A stretch of DNA of 64,000 nt. It comes from Fibrobacteria bacterium AD312. Lineage in GTDB: Bacteria; Fibrobacterota; Fibrobacteria; Fibrobacterales; Fibrobacteraceae. Shown here one piece after another: positions 1 through 7,926 of the stretch. Each line of letters begins with the position of its first letter. Position 1 is the first letter of the stretch. The notes under the pieces were generated by a model. That model searched no databases and was not told where the DNA came from. It worked only from the letters and a program-made list of their open reading frames with translations. The stretch is from positions 62,001-126,000 of the forward strand of contig LIUM01000046.1 of the NCBI GenBank assembly GCA_001462345.1. Reading direction: 5' to 3'. A program made the position numbers and the translations under genes.

Positions 1-433
1 CTTGTAAAATAACGAAACCGCTATCATTTTCATCTAAATCTTCTACACCTATACGAAGAACGCCTGTTGGCAAAAGATTTTCTTCAATGACTGAATCCTC
101 GTCTATCTCTAAATTTTGGATCAATAAACGCTCGCCCGAAGCCTGATCGTATGCTTCAAGAGAAAACTCTCCTTTAGGTAAAGAATCGAAAGAAAAATGG
201 CCCAAAGAATCTGTAGTTGTCTTAAAAAACAATGGTAAAGTGTCGTGCATAACGTTAAAATCAGAAGGGACACATTGTACACGAGCTAAGACAGCAGGTT
301 CTTTTCCTTTTAGCATTAAAATACCAGCCAATTCAGGATTACCTGATTCGGCACTGTTTCCACCTGCTTGTTGATCAAAACAACCTAGGCAAGTAAAAAA
401 AATAAGTAGTATATAAACCCAAGCCCGATTAAT
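1..433 (-). CDS. Lipoprotein with carboxypeptidase-regulatory/Cna-B-like domain, partial (3' end beyond window)
   Basis: The minus strand is open from the window edge to a lipoprotein signal peptide (hydrophobic run, lipobox CLGC, then Asp/Gln-rich mature protein). The following residues (a TDSLGHFSFDSLPKGEFSL stretch) match the beta-sandwich repeats found in surface lipoproteins, and the lipoprotein at 45488-46654 has the same kind of segment. The start is uncertain. A good Shine-Dalgarno AAAGGAG lies 7 nt before an ATT codon (433-431), giving MNRAWVYILL..; the only conventional in-frame alternative is TTG at 463, just after a stop and upstream of that Shine-Dalgarno. It is divergent from the regulator at 643, with paired inverted repeats between them. 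Function unknown; probably a cell-surface protein. Confidence 0.7.
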   Translation of the reverse strand, partial: MNRAWVYILLIFFTCLGCFDQQAGGNSAESGNPELAGILMLKGKEPAVLARVQCVPSDFNVMHDTLPLFFKTTTDSLGHFSFDSLPKGEFSLEAYDQASGERLLIQNLEIDEDSVIEENLLPTGVLRIGVEDLDENDSGFVILQ

Positions 434-548
434 AAGACAACTCCTTTGAGTTTTATAAGCCAAAAGATTTTAAGGACTAACTAAACATATATTTACACTG
501 ATTAAATATATATTTATATATACCTTTTTTGCAATACGTTCTATTTCC

Positions 549-590
549 TGTTGTCTATGGGCAACACAAAAAGAGTTGTTTTTAGACAAC
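549..590. promoter_or_regulatory. Paired operator-like sites between divergent genes
   Basis: Two 16-bp sites in opposite orientation share GTTGTCTAnnnnCAAC: 550-565 on the + strand and 590-575 on the - strand, 12 of 16 positions identical. Each is itself a short inverted repeat (GTTG/CAAC). They lie between the lipoprotein and the TIGR02147 regulator, about 25 bp centre to centre, which suits cooperative binding of a dimeric regulator. Binding by the adjacent regulator is inferred. Confidence 0.5.
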
Positions 591-642
591 ACTAAATAAG
601 CATAGTATTCCTTCAAAGGGTTAGAATAATTAAATTATTAGT

Positions 643-1497
643 ATGAACGAGCAAAAGAAAAATTTTAAAATCTATGAATACCTGGACTACAGGGAATTCT
701 TGCAAGATTATTATAATTTTAAGAAAGCCTCTTCAAATTCGTTCTCACTAAGGGTTTTTTCTGATAAAATCGGCTTTAAGGCTAAAGATTTTATTTCGCG
801 CGTCATGAATGGCGAAAAAAACTTATCGCCATCTAGTGCTTCTAAAATTGCTTCAGGATTGAATTTATCAATTAGAGAACGTTCTTTTTTTGAAGCTCTG
901 GTTTTATTCAATCAAGCAGATTCTACTAAAGAACGAGACAACGCCTTTGCCCATATTCAAAAAATACTTAAAATAGTCCGTTTTAAAGAAAAACAACATT
1001 TGATGGCTTTTTATCAATACGAAGTTTTTTCTCATTGGCGTCATTTGGTCATTCGATCATTAATCGGCATGTTTGGATTTTCTGGAGATTACGAATTTCT
1101 TGCAAAACAAGTGCAGCCAAAAGTGACTCCTGATGAGGCTAAAAAATCGGTGGAACTTTTAGAAAAGTGTAACCTGATTCAAAAGAAATCGAACGGAGAA
1201 TACGTTTTAACTGAAAACGCCATTACCACAGGGAATAAAACATCAAAACTCGCTTTACGTGGTTTTCACCAGCATTGTTTAAGATTGGCGATAGATTCAA
1301 TTGATCGCGAAGAACCTTCTAAGAGAAATATCTCTGCATTGACTCTAGGAATTTCAAAAAATTCTTACGATCAAATTGTGGAAAAGATTAATGAGTTTCG
1401 CAAAGAAATCGCTTTACTTGCTGAAGAAGACGAAAACGCAGACTCTGTCTATCAAATGAATTTCCAACTTTTCCCTGTTGGCGGGAAAAATAATTGA
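643..1497 (+). CDS. TIGR02147/DUF4423 family putative transcriptional regulator
   Basis: This 284-aa cytoplasmic protein has the layout of the TIGR02147 family. The N-terminus (YLDYREFLQDYYNFKK, residues about 13-28) is followed by a helix-turn-helix-like stretch (FSDKIGFKAKDFISRVMNG, about 39-57). The C-terminal half carries the DUF4423 region with the signature RNISALTLGISK near residue 228 and a terminal FQLFPV motif. The family is abundant in Fibrobacter and is thought to be DNA-binding but is largely uncharacterised. It is divergent from a surface lipoprotein, with two inverted-repeat sites in the shared promoter. A paralogue sits at 46656-47483, also next to a lipoprotein of the same type. 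No clear Shine-Dalgarno precedes the ATG. Family assignment is strong; regulatory role is inferred. Confidence 0.85.
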   Translation: MNEQKKNFKIYEYLDYREFLQDYYNFKKASSNSFSLRVFSDKIGFKAKDFISRVMNGEKNLSPSSASKIASGLNLSIRERSFFEALVLFNQADSTKERDNAFAHIQKILKIVRFKEKQHLMAFYQYEVFSHWRHLVIRSLIGMFGFSGDYEFLAKQVQPKVTPDEAKKSVELLEKCNLIQKKSNGEYVLTENAITTGNKTSKLALRGFHQHCLRLAIDSIDREEPSKRNISALTLGISKNSYDQIVEKINEFRKEIALLAEEDENADSVYQMNFQLFPVGGKNN

Positions 1498-1647
1498 TTC
1501 ATCATTTTATTGTCCCTAATCATCTTAAAAGGCCTATTTTGCGAGGGAATAAGAGCATTCTATTCCTTTTTTTTACACATAATATATTTTGTATATTTGA
1601 ATCACTATTAGTGAAAGAGAAGAACCCCTAGTTACAAAGTATTTTGA

Positions 1648-3702
1648 ATGAAGATAAATCAAGCCATCTCCCTTTTTGTTCTTATTTTGAGTCTAGTTTA
1701 CGTAGGCTGTGATTCTTCTAATACCACAACGCCAATTGAAGATTCTCCATTAGATGTAATTTCTAGTGTCGACAACCTTCCTAAATGCGATAATAAAAAT
1801 CAAGGTGAAACCCATATTGTAGGGCACGAAGAAACTCTTTATTTTTGTTTTAATGAAACTTGGCAACAACTAGAAGACACAACTCATTATAGCGTCTCCT
1901 GTAAAGATGGCTATTTAGAAGTCATTTCAAAAGTAACCGATTCTAATAACAATTCAAATCCTGATTTTAATTTCACAGGCCCTACTTTTTCATTAGATTT
2001 TTACGGTTATGCTCAAAAAGGACCTTTTATGATTGGCTCTTCTATTCAAGTTACTGAACTGGATAGCACTCAATTTTATAGACCTAGTCAAAGATCTTTT
2101 GAAGGTTGTCTTCTTTCAAAGAACGGGCGATTTGATTTCACCAATGTTCAAGTACTTTCCCGTTATTTACAAGTATCTGCTAGCGGTTTTTATCGCAATG
2201 AAATCACGGGTGAGCGTTCCAAAAAAACACTTACCTTAAAATCAATTGTGGATATGAACAATCGCGACTCGGTTAATATCAATGTACTCACCCATTTAGA
2301 ATCTGGACGACTAGAACAATTGATCGCGACTAGTGGTGGATACTTACCCATTAATCAAGCAAAAGAGCAAGCATCAAAAGAAGTTTTTAAAGCTTTTGAA
2401 ATTGATATCCAAAATTGGAACAATCAGAGTATTAGCCAAAATACAATGCATGTAGAAGATTTTAATCTTTTTGGAAACAGTGATTCGAGTGGTGCTCTTT
2501 TAGCTATTTCTATTATTTTACAAGGGAACCGTTCTGAAGATGAAGTAGCTAGTGTAATGAATCAAATCAGTGATGATTTAAAAGGCGATGGCTATTGGAA
2601 TGACATGAATTTGAAGACGAAAATCGCCGATTGGCTTATGGTTCAAGACACCAGCTGGCAATATAATTCCATTCGAAACAATATCTCGCAATGGAACTTT
2701 GGCCCAATTCCTGATTTTGAAAAACACCTTCGAAATTTTTGGTATAAAACCTACGGATTTGAAGCCTGCAACGAATCCACTGCTGGGCAGGTGAAATATG
2801 TCAACAATAATAGTAGCACCTTTTATGCTTCTTACTATTCTCACATAGACAATACCAAGCTTCGTTTTATTTGCGACGCCTCTTCTAAAATGTGGCGAGT
2901 AGCTAGAGATATTGAAAAAGATACGATGGGTTTTGGGCCTGGAAAATATGATAAAGAAATCCGTGAAGGGCTAGTCAATATTAGTTCGTATTATATTTAT
3001 GAGGAATCTCAACTCGCTTGGCGCCTTGCTACCCCACAAGAAGCAGATGGCTTTACCGATATTCTAGAAGTGTACTCTCAACTTGCTGCCGATGAAAAAG
3101 TCTTTTTTGTGATACGGCATGCAGAAAGAACAAATGATACTGGAAAAGATGGCAAGTTAACCGACAATGGTATTAATCAAGCAAAAAAATTAGGAGAATC
3201 TCTTGTTGGTGAAGATTTCTTCTACGCTTCTTCTGATTTTTATAGAACGTCTGAAACATGCCGAAATATTGCCCTTGGAAAAGGACAAAGCAATTATAAA
3301 ATAGAAACGTGGGAAGCGTTATCTGGCGAGTGGTATGTATCGAATAGTTCTAAGCTAGAAACCTATAAAAATTCTAATGGCGGAGGCTGGGCCGTCTTTT
3401 CTAAGTGGGCTTTTTTAAATGAATATTCTGATGCTTTTTATGATTTAGAAAAGCGCAGTGAAGAACTCTTAGATGATTATATTTTTGCGAATCTTTCTAA
3501 AATCAATCGTGTTGGGGTGTTATGCTCTCACGATCAGCTACTTGTCCCTTTACTTGCATATACAACAAATAAACACGCCAATGTAAGGTTTTACGAAAAT
3601 AATCGATGGTTAAATTACCTTTCTGGAGTCGCCATCATTATCAATAGTAAGGGAGAGGCTCGCTATATCCCTATTAAATCTTTAGAAAGCGGAACCATGT
3701 AA
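1648..3702 (+). CDS. Lipoprotein with C-terminal histidine phosphatase domain
   Basis: 684 aa. A signal peptide ends at the lipobox YVGC with lipidated Cys21, so the protein should be envelope-anchored. Residues about 115-470 form a Fibrobacter-type lipoprotein region that starts with a YAQKGPF motif. From about 484 to the end it is a histidine phosphatase (phosphoglycerate-mutase fold): FFVIRHAER (catalytic His491), SSDFYRTSETC and a late CSHDQLLVPLL that supplies the second His. The fusion of an export lipoprotein with a branch-2-like phosphatase is unusual; the substrate (a phospho-sugar, phytate or phosphoprotein) cannot be told from sequence. It is monocistronic, 150 bp after the TIGR02147 gene on the same strand. 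Weak ribosome-binding site. Confidence 0.8.
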   Translation: MKINQAISLFVLILSLVYVGCDSSNTTTPIEDSPLDVISSVDNLPKCDNKNQGETHIVGHEETLYFCFNETWQQLEDTTHYSVSCKDGYLEVISKVTDSNNNSNPDFNFTGPTFSLDFYGYAQKGPFMIGSSIQVTELDSTQFYRPSQRSFEGCLLSKNGRFDFTNVQVLSRYLQVSASGFYRNEITGERSKKTLTLKSIVDMNNRDSVNINVLTHLESGRLEQLIATSGGYLPINQAKEQASKEVFKAFEIDIQNWNNQSISQNTMHVEDFNLFGNSDSSGALLAISIILQGNRSEDEVASVMNQISDDLKGDGYWNDMNLKTKIADWLMVQDTSWQYNSIRNNISQWNFGPIPDFEKHLRNFWYKTYGFEACNESTAGQVKYVNNNSSTFYASYYSHIDNTKLRFICDASSKMWRVARDIEKDTMGFGPGKYDKEIREGLVNISSYYIYEESQLAWRLATPQEADGFTDILEVYSQLAADEKVFFVIRHAERTNDTGKDGKLTDNGINQAKKLGESLVGEDFFYASSDFYRTSETCRNIALGKGQSNYKIETWEALSGEWYVSNSSKLETYKNSNGGGWAVFSKWAFLNEYSDAFYDLEKRSEELLDDYIFANLSKINRVGVLCSHDQLLVPLLAYTTNKHANVRFYENNRWLNYLSGVAIIINSKGEARYIPIKSLESGTM

Positions 3703-3917
3703 AAAATATATTGTTTTTTTTTGAAACTCTTTCTATATCTCTCTAAAAATCGCTTGAAGTTCTTTTTTTTGAATTTCACCAATATTTGTTTTTTTTTACA
3801 CATTCGTTTTTACAACTCGATAACGTGCAAACAAGTATGCCTGCCCGCTGGACTTATTTTTAGATACTCTTTTATTTGTAAAAAATAAAAATTGTTGATA
3901 ATGAAATATTGAATTTA

Positions 3918-3923
3918 TATATT
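3918..3923 (+). promoter_or_regulatory. TATATT -10-like hexamer 8 nt before ATG
   Basis: TATATT ends 8 nt before the ATG at 3932 and there is no Shine-Dalgarno. This is the spacing expected of a leaderless or near-leaderless transcript. Similar arrangements precede 6037, 11842, 13048, 20603 and 24794. In AT-rich DNA some will be chance. Confidence 0.35.
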
Positions 3924-3931
3924 CCCTTCAA

Positions 3932-4159
3932 ATGAGCCTGCAGTCAAAAAAAATAATAACTCCTACCATTATAGTTTTTATAATGAGCCTCTATTACATT
4001 TTGCTCACTATGAGTTTTATTTTCTTTAATATGCCTCTGCTTGTAATTATAATTATGTCCATTTTTTCTATCATTATAACCATCTTATTATTTTATGTTT
4101 TAATCCAACGGATCCAAGAGATTAAAAAAGGAGAAGAAGATGATCTTAGTGAATACTGA
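3932..4159 (+). CDS. Small membrane protein, two transmembrane segments
   Basis: 75 aa with two hydrophobic helices (about residues 10-32 and 33-58) and a charged C-terminal tail (QRIQEIKKGEEDDLSEY). The 3' end overlaps the YbjQ gene by 20 bp, and the AAAGGAGAAG that serves as that gene's ribosome-binding site lies inside this coding sequence, so the two are probably translationally coupled. No family recognised; a role as membrane partner of the YbjQ protein is only a contextual guess. Confidence 0.6.
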   Translation: MSLQSKKIITPTIIVFIMSLYYILLTMSFIFFNMPLLVIIIMSIFSIIITILLFYVLIQRIQEIKKGEEDDLSEY

Positions 4160-4454
4160 TTATATTTCAGGCCAAGAATTAGAGACTATCGAACTTGTGA
4201 AAGGCAGTACCATCCAATCAAAACACCTCGGAAAAGATATTCTTCAAGCACTCAAGTCTCTTGTTGGAGGAGAACTTCAAAGTTATAACGAAATGATGAA
4301 TGAAGCTAGAGCTCTTGCTACGAAAAGAATGGTAGAAGAAGCCCGTAAATTAAATGCGGACGGCATTGTCAACATACGATATGCTTCTTCATCTGTAATG
4401 CAAAATGCAGCTGAAGTCATCGTCTACGGAACAGCTGTACGATTTAAGAAGTAA
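4140..4454 (+). CDS. YbjQ/UPF0145 family protein
   Basis: 104 aa, the usual length of the YbjQ (UPF0145, putative heavy-metal-binding) family. It shows the typical order: N-terminal ILVNTDYISGQE, a glycine-rich LVGGELQSY after a helix, the EAR.LA..RM..EAR helix with NADGIVNIRY, and C-terminal EVIVYGTAV. Family members form ring-shaped oligomers; biochemical function is not established. The start is fixed by AAAGGAG 7 nt upstream, inside the preceding membrane-protein gene. Its stop is 2 bp from the convergent radical-SAM gene. Confidence 0.85.
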   Translation: MILVNTDYISGQELETIELVKGSTIQSKHLGKDILQALKSLVGGELQSYNEMMNEARALATKRMVEEARKLNADGIVNIRYASSSVMQNAAEVIVYGTAVRFKK

Positions 4455-4456
4455 AA

Positions 4457-5149
4457 TCATCCTACTCCTAAGTCCGTATTTTCAATTAAAATCTCGGCTT
4501 TTGGCTCCATTCTTAAAACGGGATATACTTCTTGCATAAACCAATTTACAAGATCTTCGTCTCGTTTATCTTGTGCGGTGTTATTACAAAAAACATTAAC
4601 GCTAAAATATTCAAAATATGTTTTTGCTATTTCAATATCAAATAAGATTTCTTCTCTTGTTTGCCCCTTCACGCCTATTAAAAGACATATTCCCTTAAAA
4701 TATTTTGCAATATCTTCTGGACCAACAGACGAAGGAATCCCCTTATGCCAAAGGCCTCTTCTTTTTGCAGAAAAAGATTCCACTCCACACCGAAATTTAA
4801 CTTGAGCTGAAGGGAACAAAGCAGCAAAATCGCATAGCGTATCACGATATAGATAATGTGCTTCAAACCAAATTTCTTCAATTCTTTTCTCTAATACTAT
4901 TTTTTGAAGATACGATACAGTTTCAAAATCAAGCTCCATAGCGGAGCCTGAATTGATAATATCTAAGACATGATAAAGCCCTGAAACTTGATTAAGAACA
5001 ATTTTATTCGTAATAAAAGGAGCTTCAGAGAAATCTTTATGATAATCACAAAAGGTACACTGTTTCCAAATACAACCAGTCCCTTGCAATAATAAAAGCT
5101 CTCTTTTGAACTTCGAATCTATTCTCGCATATCGATTGAGGTGAGTCAA
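4457..5149 (-). CDS. Radical SAM protein, putative queuosine-related enzyme
   Basis: 230 aa. The N-terminal LQGTGCIWKQCTFCDYH (residues about 23-39) supplies three cysteines for a [4Fe-4S] cluster, but spaced C-x4-C-x2-C rather than the canonical C-x3-C-x2-C. Further elements fit a short radical SAM barrel: a strand ending SGSAMELD, the KFRCGVESF strand (an FRCGVES-like SAM contact) and KGICLLIGVKGQT (glycine-rich). The start overlaps the stop of the YhhQ transporter by 4 bp (ATGA), so they form one operon. Because YhhQ imports queuosine precursors and radical SAM queuosine/queuine salvage enzymes are known, a salvage role is plausible; it is inferred from context only. Confidence 0.75.
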   Translation of the reverse strand: MTHLNRYARIDSKFKRELLLLQGTGCIWKQCTFCDYHKDFSEAPFITNKIVLNQVSGLYHVLDIINSGSAMELDFETVSYLQKIVLEKRIEEIWFEAHYLYRDTLCDFAALFPSAQVKFRCGVESFSAKRRGLWHKGIPSSVGPEDIAKYFKGICLLIGVKGQTREEILFDIEIAKTYFEYFSVNVFCNNTAQDKRDEDLVNWFMQEVYPVLRMEPKAEILIENTDLGVG

Positions 5150-5826
5150 GCCACTTCCTCAAGCGAACGCCGTTTTTTCAAGTAATTGATTATAGCATAA
5201 ACCATAGGAGTTGCACCTAGCGATTCTATCAAAAGCTTGGCAATATACTGCACAACAATCATAAAAATTAAGTCGCGTACTGGGGCAGTGCCTGCAAAAG
5301 CAACCAAGACAAATACGATGGTATCAAATAAATAGCCAACCATTGAACTACCGATGGTACGAACCCATAAAAGCTTTTCGCCTGTTTTTTCTCTAATTTT
5401 TATTAATACCCAAGCATTTAATAATTCACCTCCTAAGAAGGCAATTAGAGACGCTAATACAATGCGTGGAACATAGGCAAATACGATAGCATAAGCATTT
5501 GCCGTTTCTGCAATATAATCTGGATAAGGAAGCCAAACGCCAGCAAACGTAGACACTACGAGTATAATATTGCAGAAAAAAGTTAGCCAAATTACTTTTT
5601 TTGCCGTTTTGAATCCCCATACTTCTGTTAAGACATCCCCAAGCATATAAGCAAACGGAAACGTGATTGTTCCAGCGTCAAACCAAGTCAACCCAAAAAC
5701 AGAAATTAACTTGACGGCCATAATATTTGAGGTTAAGTATAGGGTAATTAATAAACCAGAAATGACAACTAATGCAGAAAAACTGTCATTTCGGTTTTTT
5801 ACAGGGTTTTCCGAGACCTGGTTCAT
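5146..5826 (-). CDS. yhhQ: YhhQ/VUT family queuosine precursor transporter
   Basis: 226 aa integral membrane protein of the VUT_1/YhhQ family, which in E. coli imports preQ0/preQ1 for queuosine tRNA modification. About six transmembrane segments are visible. Recognisable motifs are NIMAVKLISVFG, the DAGTITFPFAYMLGDVLTEVWG stretch (acidic DVLTEVWG), FLGGELLNAWVLIKIR, the RTIGSSMVGYLFDTIVF segment and a C-terminal KLLIESLGATPMVYAI. The ATG at 5826 was chosen because AGGAG lies 8 nt upstream; an ATG further up (5883) has no site and adds residues unlike the family. It is followed directly by a radical SAM gene. No preQ1 riboswitch is visible upstream. Confidence 0.88.
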   Translation of the reverse strand: MNQVSENPVKNRNDSFSALVVISGLLITLYLTSNIMAVKLISVFGLTWFDAGTITFPFAYMLGDVLTEVWGFKTAKKVIWLTFFCNIILVVSTFAGVWLPYPDYIAETANAYAIVFAYVPRIVLASLIAFLGGELLNAWVLIKIREKTGEKLLWVRTIGSSMVGYLFDTIVFVLVAFAGTAPVRDLIFMIVVQYIAKLLIESLGATPMVYAIINYLKKRRSLEEVA

Positions 5827-6021
5827 ATAGAACTCCTGCGCAATGCGCTTATTTTGAAGACGCAAAAAAATAATAAAACTCAAAAAAAATTAAAGACTAT
5901 GCTCAAGATAGGATGTTTTCAACAAAGCCTTTTTATTTTTTTAATGCGTTTCCACCAATTTTTGATTATTATTCAAAATAAGAAACCCTCTTTTGAAGGC
6001 AAAAGCCCGAAAAAAGAATGT

Positions 6022-6027
6022 TATATT
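6022..6027 (+). promoter_or_regulatory. TATATT -10-like hexamer 9 nt before ATG
   Basis: TATATT is followed by 9 nt and the ATG at 6037, with no Shine-Dalgarno. It is one of several leaderless-type starts in the window. Confidence 0.3.
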
Positions 6028-6036
6028 ATCATTATT

Positions 6037-6447
6037 ATGGAAATAGATATTAGTACACCTGCGCTTCTTTTTTCTGCTATAAGTTTACTTATCCTTGCTT
6101 ATACGAATCGTTTTTTAGCTTTAGCAAGCCTAATTAGGCAATATATAGGCTTATATAAGGAGCATCACGAAGAGCGTATTTTAAAACAAATACATAATTT
6201 TGATGTCCGCCTTAAAGTCATTAAAATGACTCAAATTTTTGGAGTTATTAGCTTTTTATTTTGTGTGTTATGCATGTTTTTGATTTTTATTAATTTAATT
6301 ATCCCAGCAGAAATTCTTTTTGCTATTAGCTTAATTTGTCTTTTTATTTCTCTGCTTCTCTCTTTAAAAGAGTTATTCCTGTCTATCGGGGCCTTGAATG
6401 TGGAGCTTGAAGACATAAAAAAAGAGTTTTCTGAGAGAATATCCTAA
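6037..6447 (+). CDS. DUF2721 family membrane protein
   Basis: 136 aa if started at ATG 6037; an upstream in-frame ATG at 5854 would add 61 residues that overlap the divergent yhhQ leader and look non-coding. The protein begins ISTPALLFSAISLLILAYTNRFLALASLIR, the typical DUF2721 opening (membrane segment, then TNR..AL..LIR), followed by a charged helix with the family DVRLKVIKMTQ-like stretch, and two further membrane segments. DUF2721 proteins are small inner-membrane proteins of unknown function. Monocistronic. Confidence 0.75.
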   Translation: MEIDISTPALLFSAISLLILAYTNRFLALASLIRQYIGLYKEHHEERILKQIHNFDVRLKVIKMTQIFGVISFLFCVLCMFLIFINLIIPAEILFAISLICLFISLLLSLKELFLSIGALNVELEDIKKEFSERIS

Positions 6448-6598
6448 AGTTTTTTCTTCCGATTTTTAAAACGCATACGCCTGAGAAATTTCGTACAAAT
6501 TTCTTTTTTTATAAATCCTTCATAAAGCTTGTTATTTCCACTCGTTTTTTAGAAAATGAAACGAAATGAGAAATTAGGACATCTGGATTGTTTCAATC

Positions 6599-7153
6599 TT
6601 ATTCGTATTGAACGCCATTATAAAAGATAAAGCCATCCTCATGACTGCCGTCTGGATCTTTATGAGTCCAATGCACCACGCCGCCTTCATCATTATACTC
6701 GTATTCCCCATACACATAAATTAATTGATTCGTCTTTATATCAGGAACTCTTGGTGCTAAATCAATATTATGGGTAATTAAAAGCGTTTGATCATTATCT
6801 AACCTTATGATAAAACGCTGATGAGCATCTCCGTCAGTATCATCTGCTAATAATCGTGTGATTACACCCTTAACAAGAACCTGCTTATTACTCTCTTCAT
6901 TTTCAAAAAAAGAAGCAAGCTCTGATACAGGGGTCAACATTAAATCTAAAGAATCGGCTCTAGTCATTTCACTCGAAGAAGAACCGTTTTCCATTGAAGA
7001 CAGCTCCTCTTCACTCGAAGAAGAACTGTTTTCCATTGAAGACAACTCCTCTTCACTTGATGATGAATTATTTTTTTGAGGCATCACTGTTTGAGAACAA
7101 CCTTGAATCATGACTAAGCAAAGTAAAAAATGAAGCAAAAAAGTCCTTTTCAT
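6599..7153 (-). CDS. DUF3465 lipoprotein with Ser/Glu repeat linker
   Basis: 184 aa. A signal peptide ends in MIQGC (lipidated Cys19). It is followed by an acidic Ser-rich linker (residues about 29-62) made of tandem 14-residue units (EEELSSMENSSSSS), then a DUF3465 domain. That domain contains the family motifs GDAHQRFIIRL, LLITHNIDLAPR, YVYGEYEYNDEGGVVHWTHKDP and a terminal GFIFYNGVQYE. DUF3465 is a small OB-like domain of unknown function. The repeated linker probably extends the domain from the membrane. GAGGAG lies upstream of the ATG. Confidence 0.82.
   Translation of the reverse strand: MKRTFLLHFLLCLVMIQGCSQTVMPQKNNSSSSEEELSSMENSSSSSEEELSSMENGSSSSEMTRADSLDLMLTPVSELASFFENEESNKQVLVKGVITRLLADDTDGDAHQRFIIRLDNDQTLLITHNIDLAPRVPDIKTNQLIYVYGEYEYNDEGGVVHWTHKDPDGSHEDGFIFYNGVQYE
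6969..7075. repeat. 42-bp tandem repeat inside the DUF3465 lipoprotein
   Basis: Units begin at 6969, 7011 and 7053 (two full and one partial) and differ at only a few positions. Each encodes 14 residues of the Ser/Glu linker, so copy-number change by slippage would keep the frame. Confidence 0.85.
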
Positions 7154-7332
7154 TCAACTCCTCTTACTATATAATTGAATTATTAAATATAAGTTCTTAT
7201 TGTTTTTGAAATTATATTAAGATATTAAAAAGTGCTATTATAAGGCTTTTAATCCTTTTATATCAATAATCATATAAATTTAATCGAGCAGTAATCCATG
7301 TTTATCTATTTTATAACAATAGGTTCGTTTAT

Positions 7333-7926
7333 ATGAGTCGCCTTTTCCTTATCTTATTATTAGTGAGCTCTCTCTTTGCCGACGTTGAAATAAACGACTG
7401 GCTAGTTCCTATTCGCATTCATTATAAAGATGGGAAAAAAGAAGTGGCTTGGACTGAGTACGCTTTAGGTTATGAGACTTATCAAATAGAAAGACACATC
7501 CCTATTAGCGGTAAAAACGTTCTTTTCATGAATAAAACACTTTCTGATTCTCTATGGGTTAGTGATTCTCTTTATTATATGCCAGACGGTTTTTCTTTAT
7601 TGTTTTATGAACGAGTCATTTCATTAAATAATGTGGCTTTAGTTGAAGTTATTTTTACTGATTCTCTATACCCCATTGGAATTTTTTCTGATCGAGTTCT
7701 TCGGGATAAACAAGTGAAACTCGCAAAAACAAAAAGGCCTTTAGAACACGGCATTTATATCACCGATGAAGAGATGAGTAATGAGGCATACCATATTTAT
7801 ATCTACAACAAAAACTGGACTGTCGGTCGTGTCAAAAAGCTTCTAAAAACGGAAGATGGGCAAAAAGAAATTGAAAAAGCCGAAGCCAAAGGATACATTA
7901 TAGTTATTGTAGAGGCTTCTCCTTGA
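7333..7926 (+). CDS. Secreted protein of unknown function
   Basis: 197 aa with a signal peptide (SRLFLILLLVSSLFA, cleavage after about residue 16). The mature part is soluble and mixed alpha/beta, with YLxY-type aromatic residues and a Lys-rich C-terminus (RVKKLLKTEDGQKEIEKAEAK). No family recognised. Its TGA overlaps the TTG start of the following ankyrin/propeller gene (TTGA), so the two are co-translated and likely act together at the cell surface or periplasm. Confidence 0.7.
   Translation: MSRLFLILLLVSSLFADVEINDWLVPIRIHYKDGKKEVAWTEYALGYETYQIERHIPISGKNVLFMNKTLSDSLWVSDSLYYMPDGFSLLFYERVISLNNVALVEVIFTDSLYPIGIFSDRVLRDKQVKLAKTKRPLEHGIYITDEEMSNEAYHIYIYNKNWTVGRVKKLLKTEDGQKEIEKAEAKGYIIVIVEASP

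Noticed and set aside
5827-5900. preQ1 riboswitch before yhhQ
   Set aside because: The conserved preQ1-I/II loop and tail sequences are not present in the short leader.
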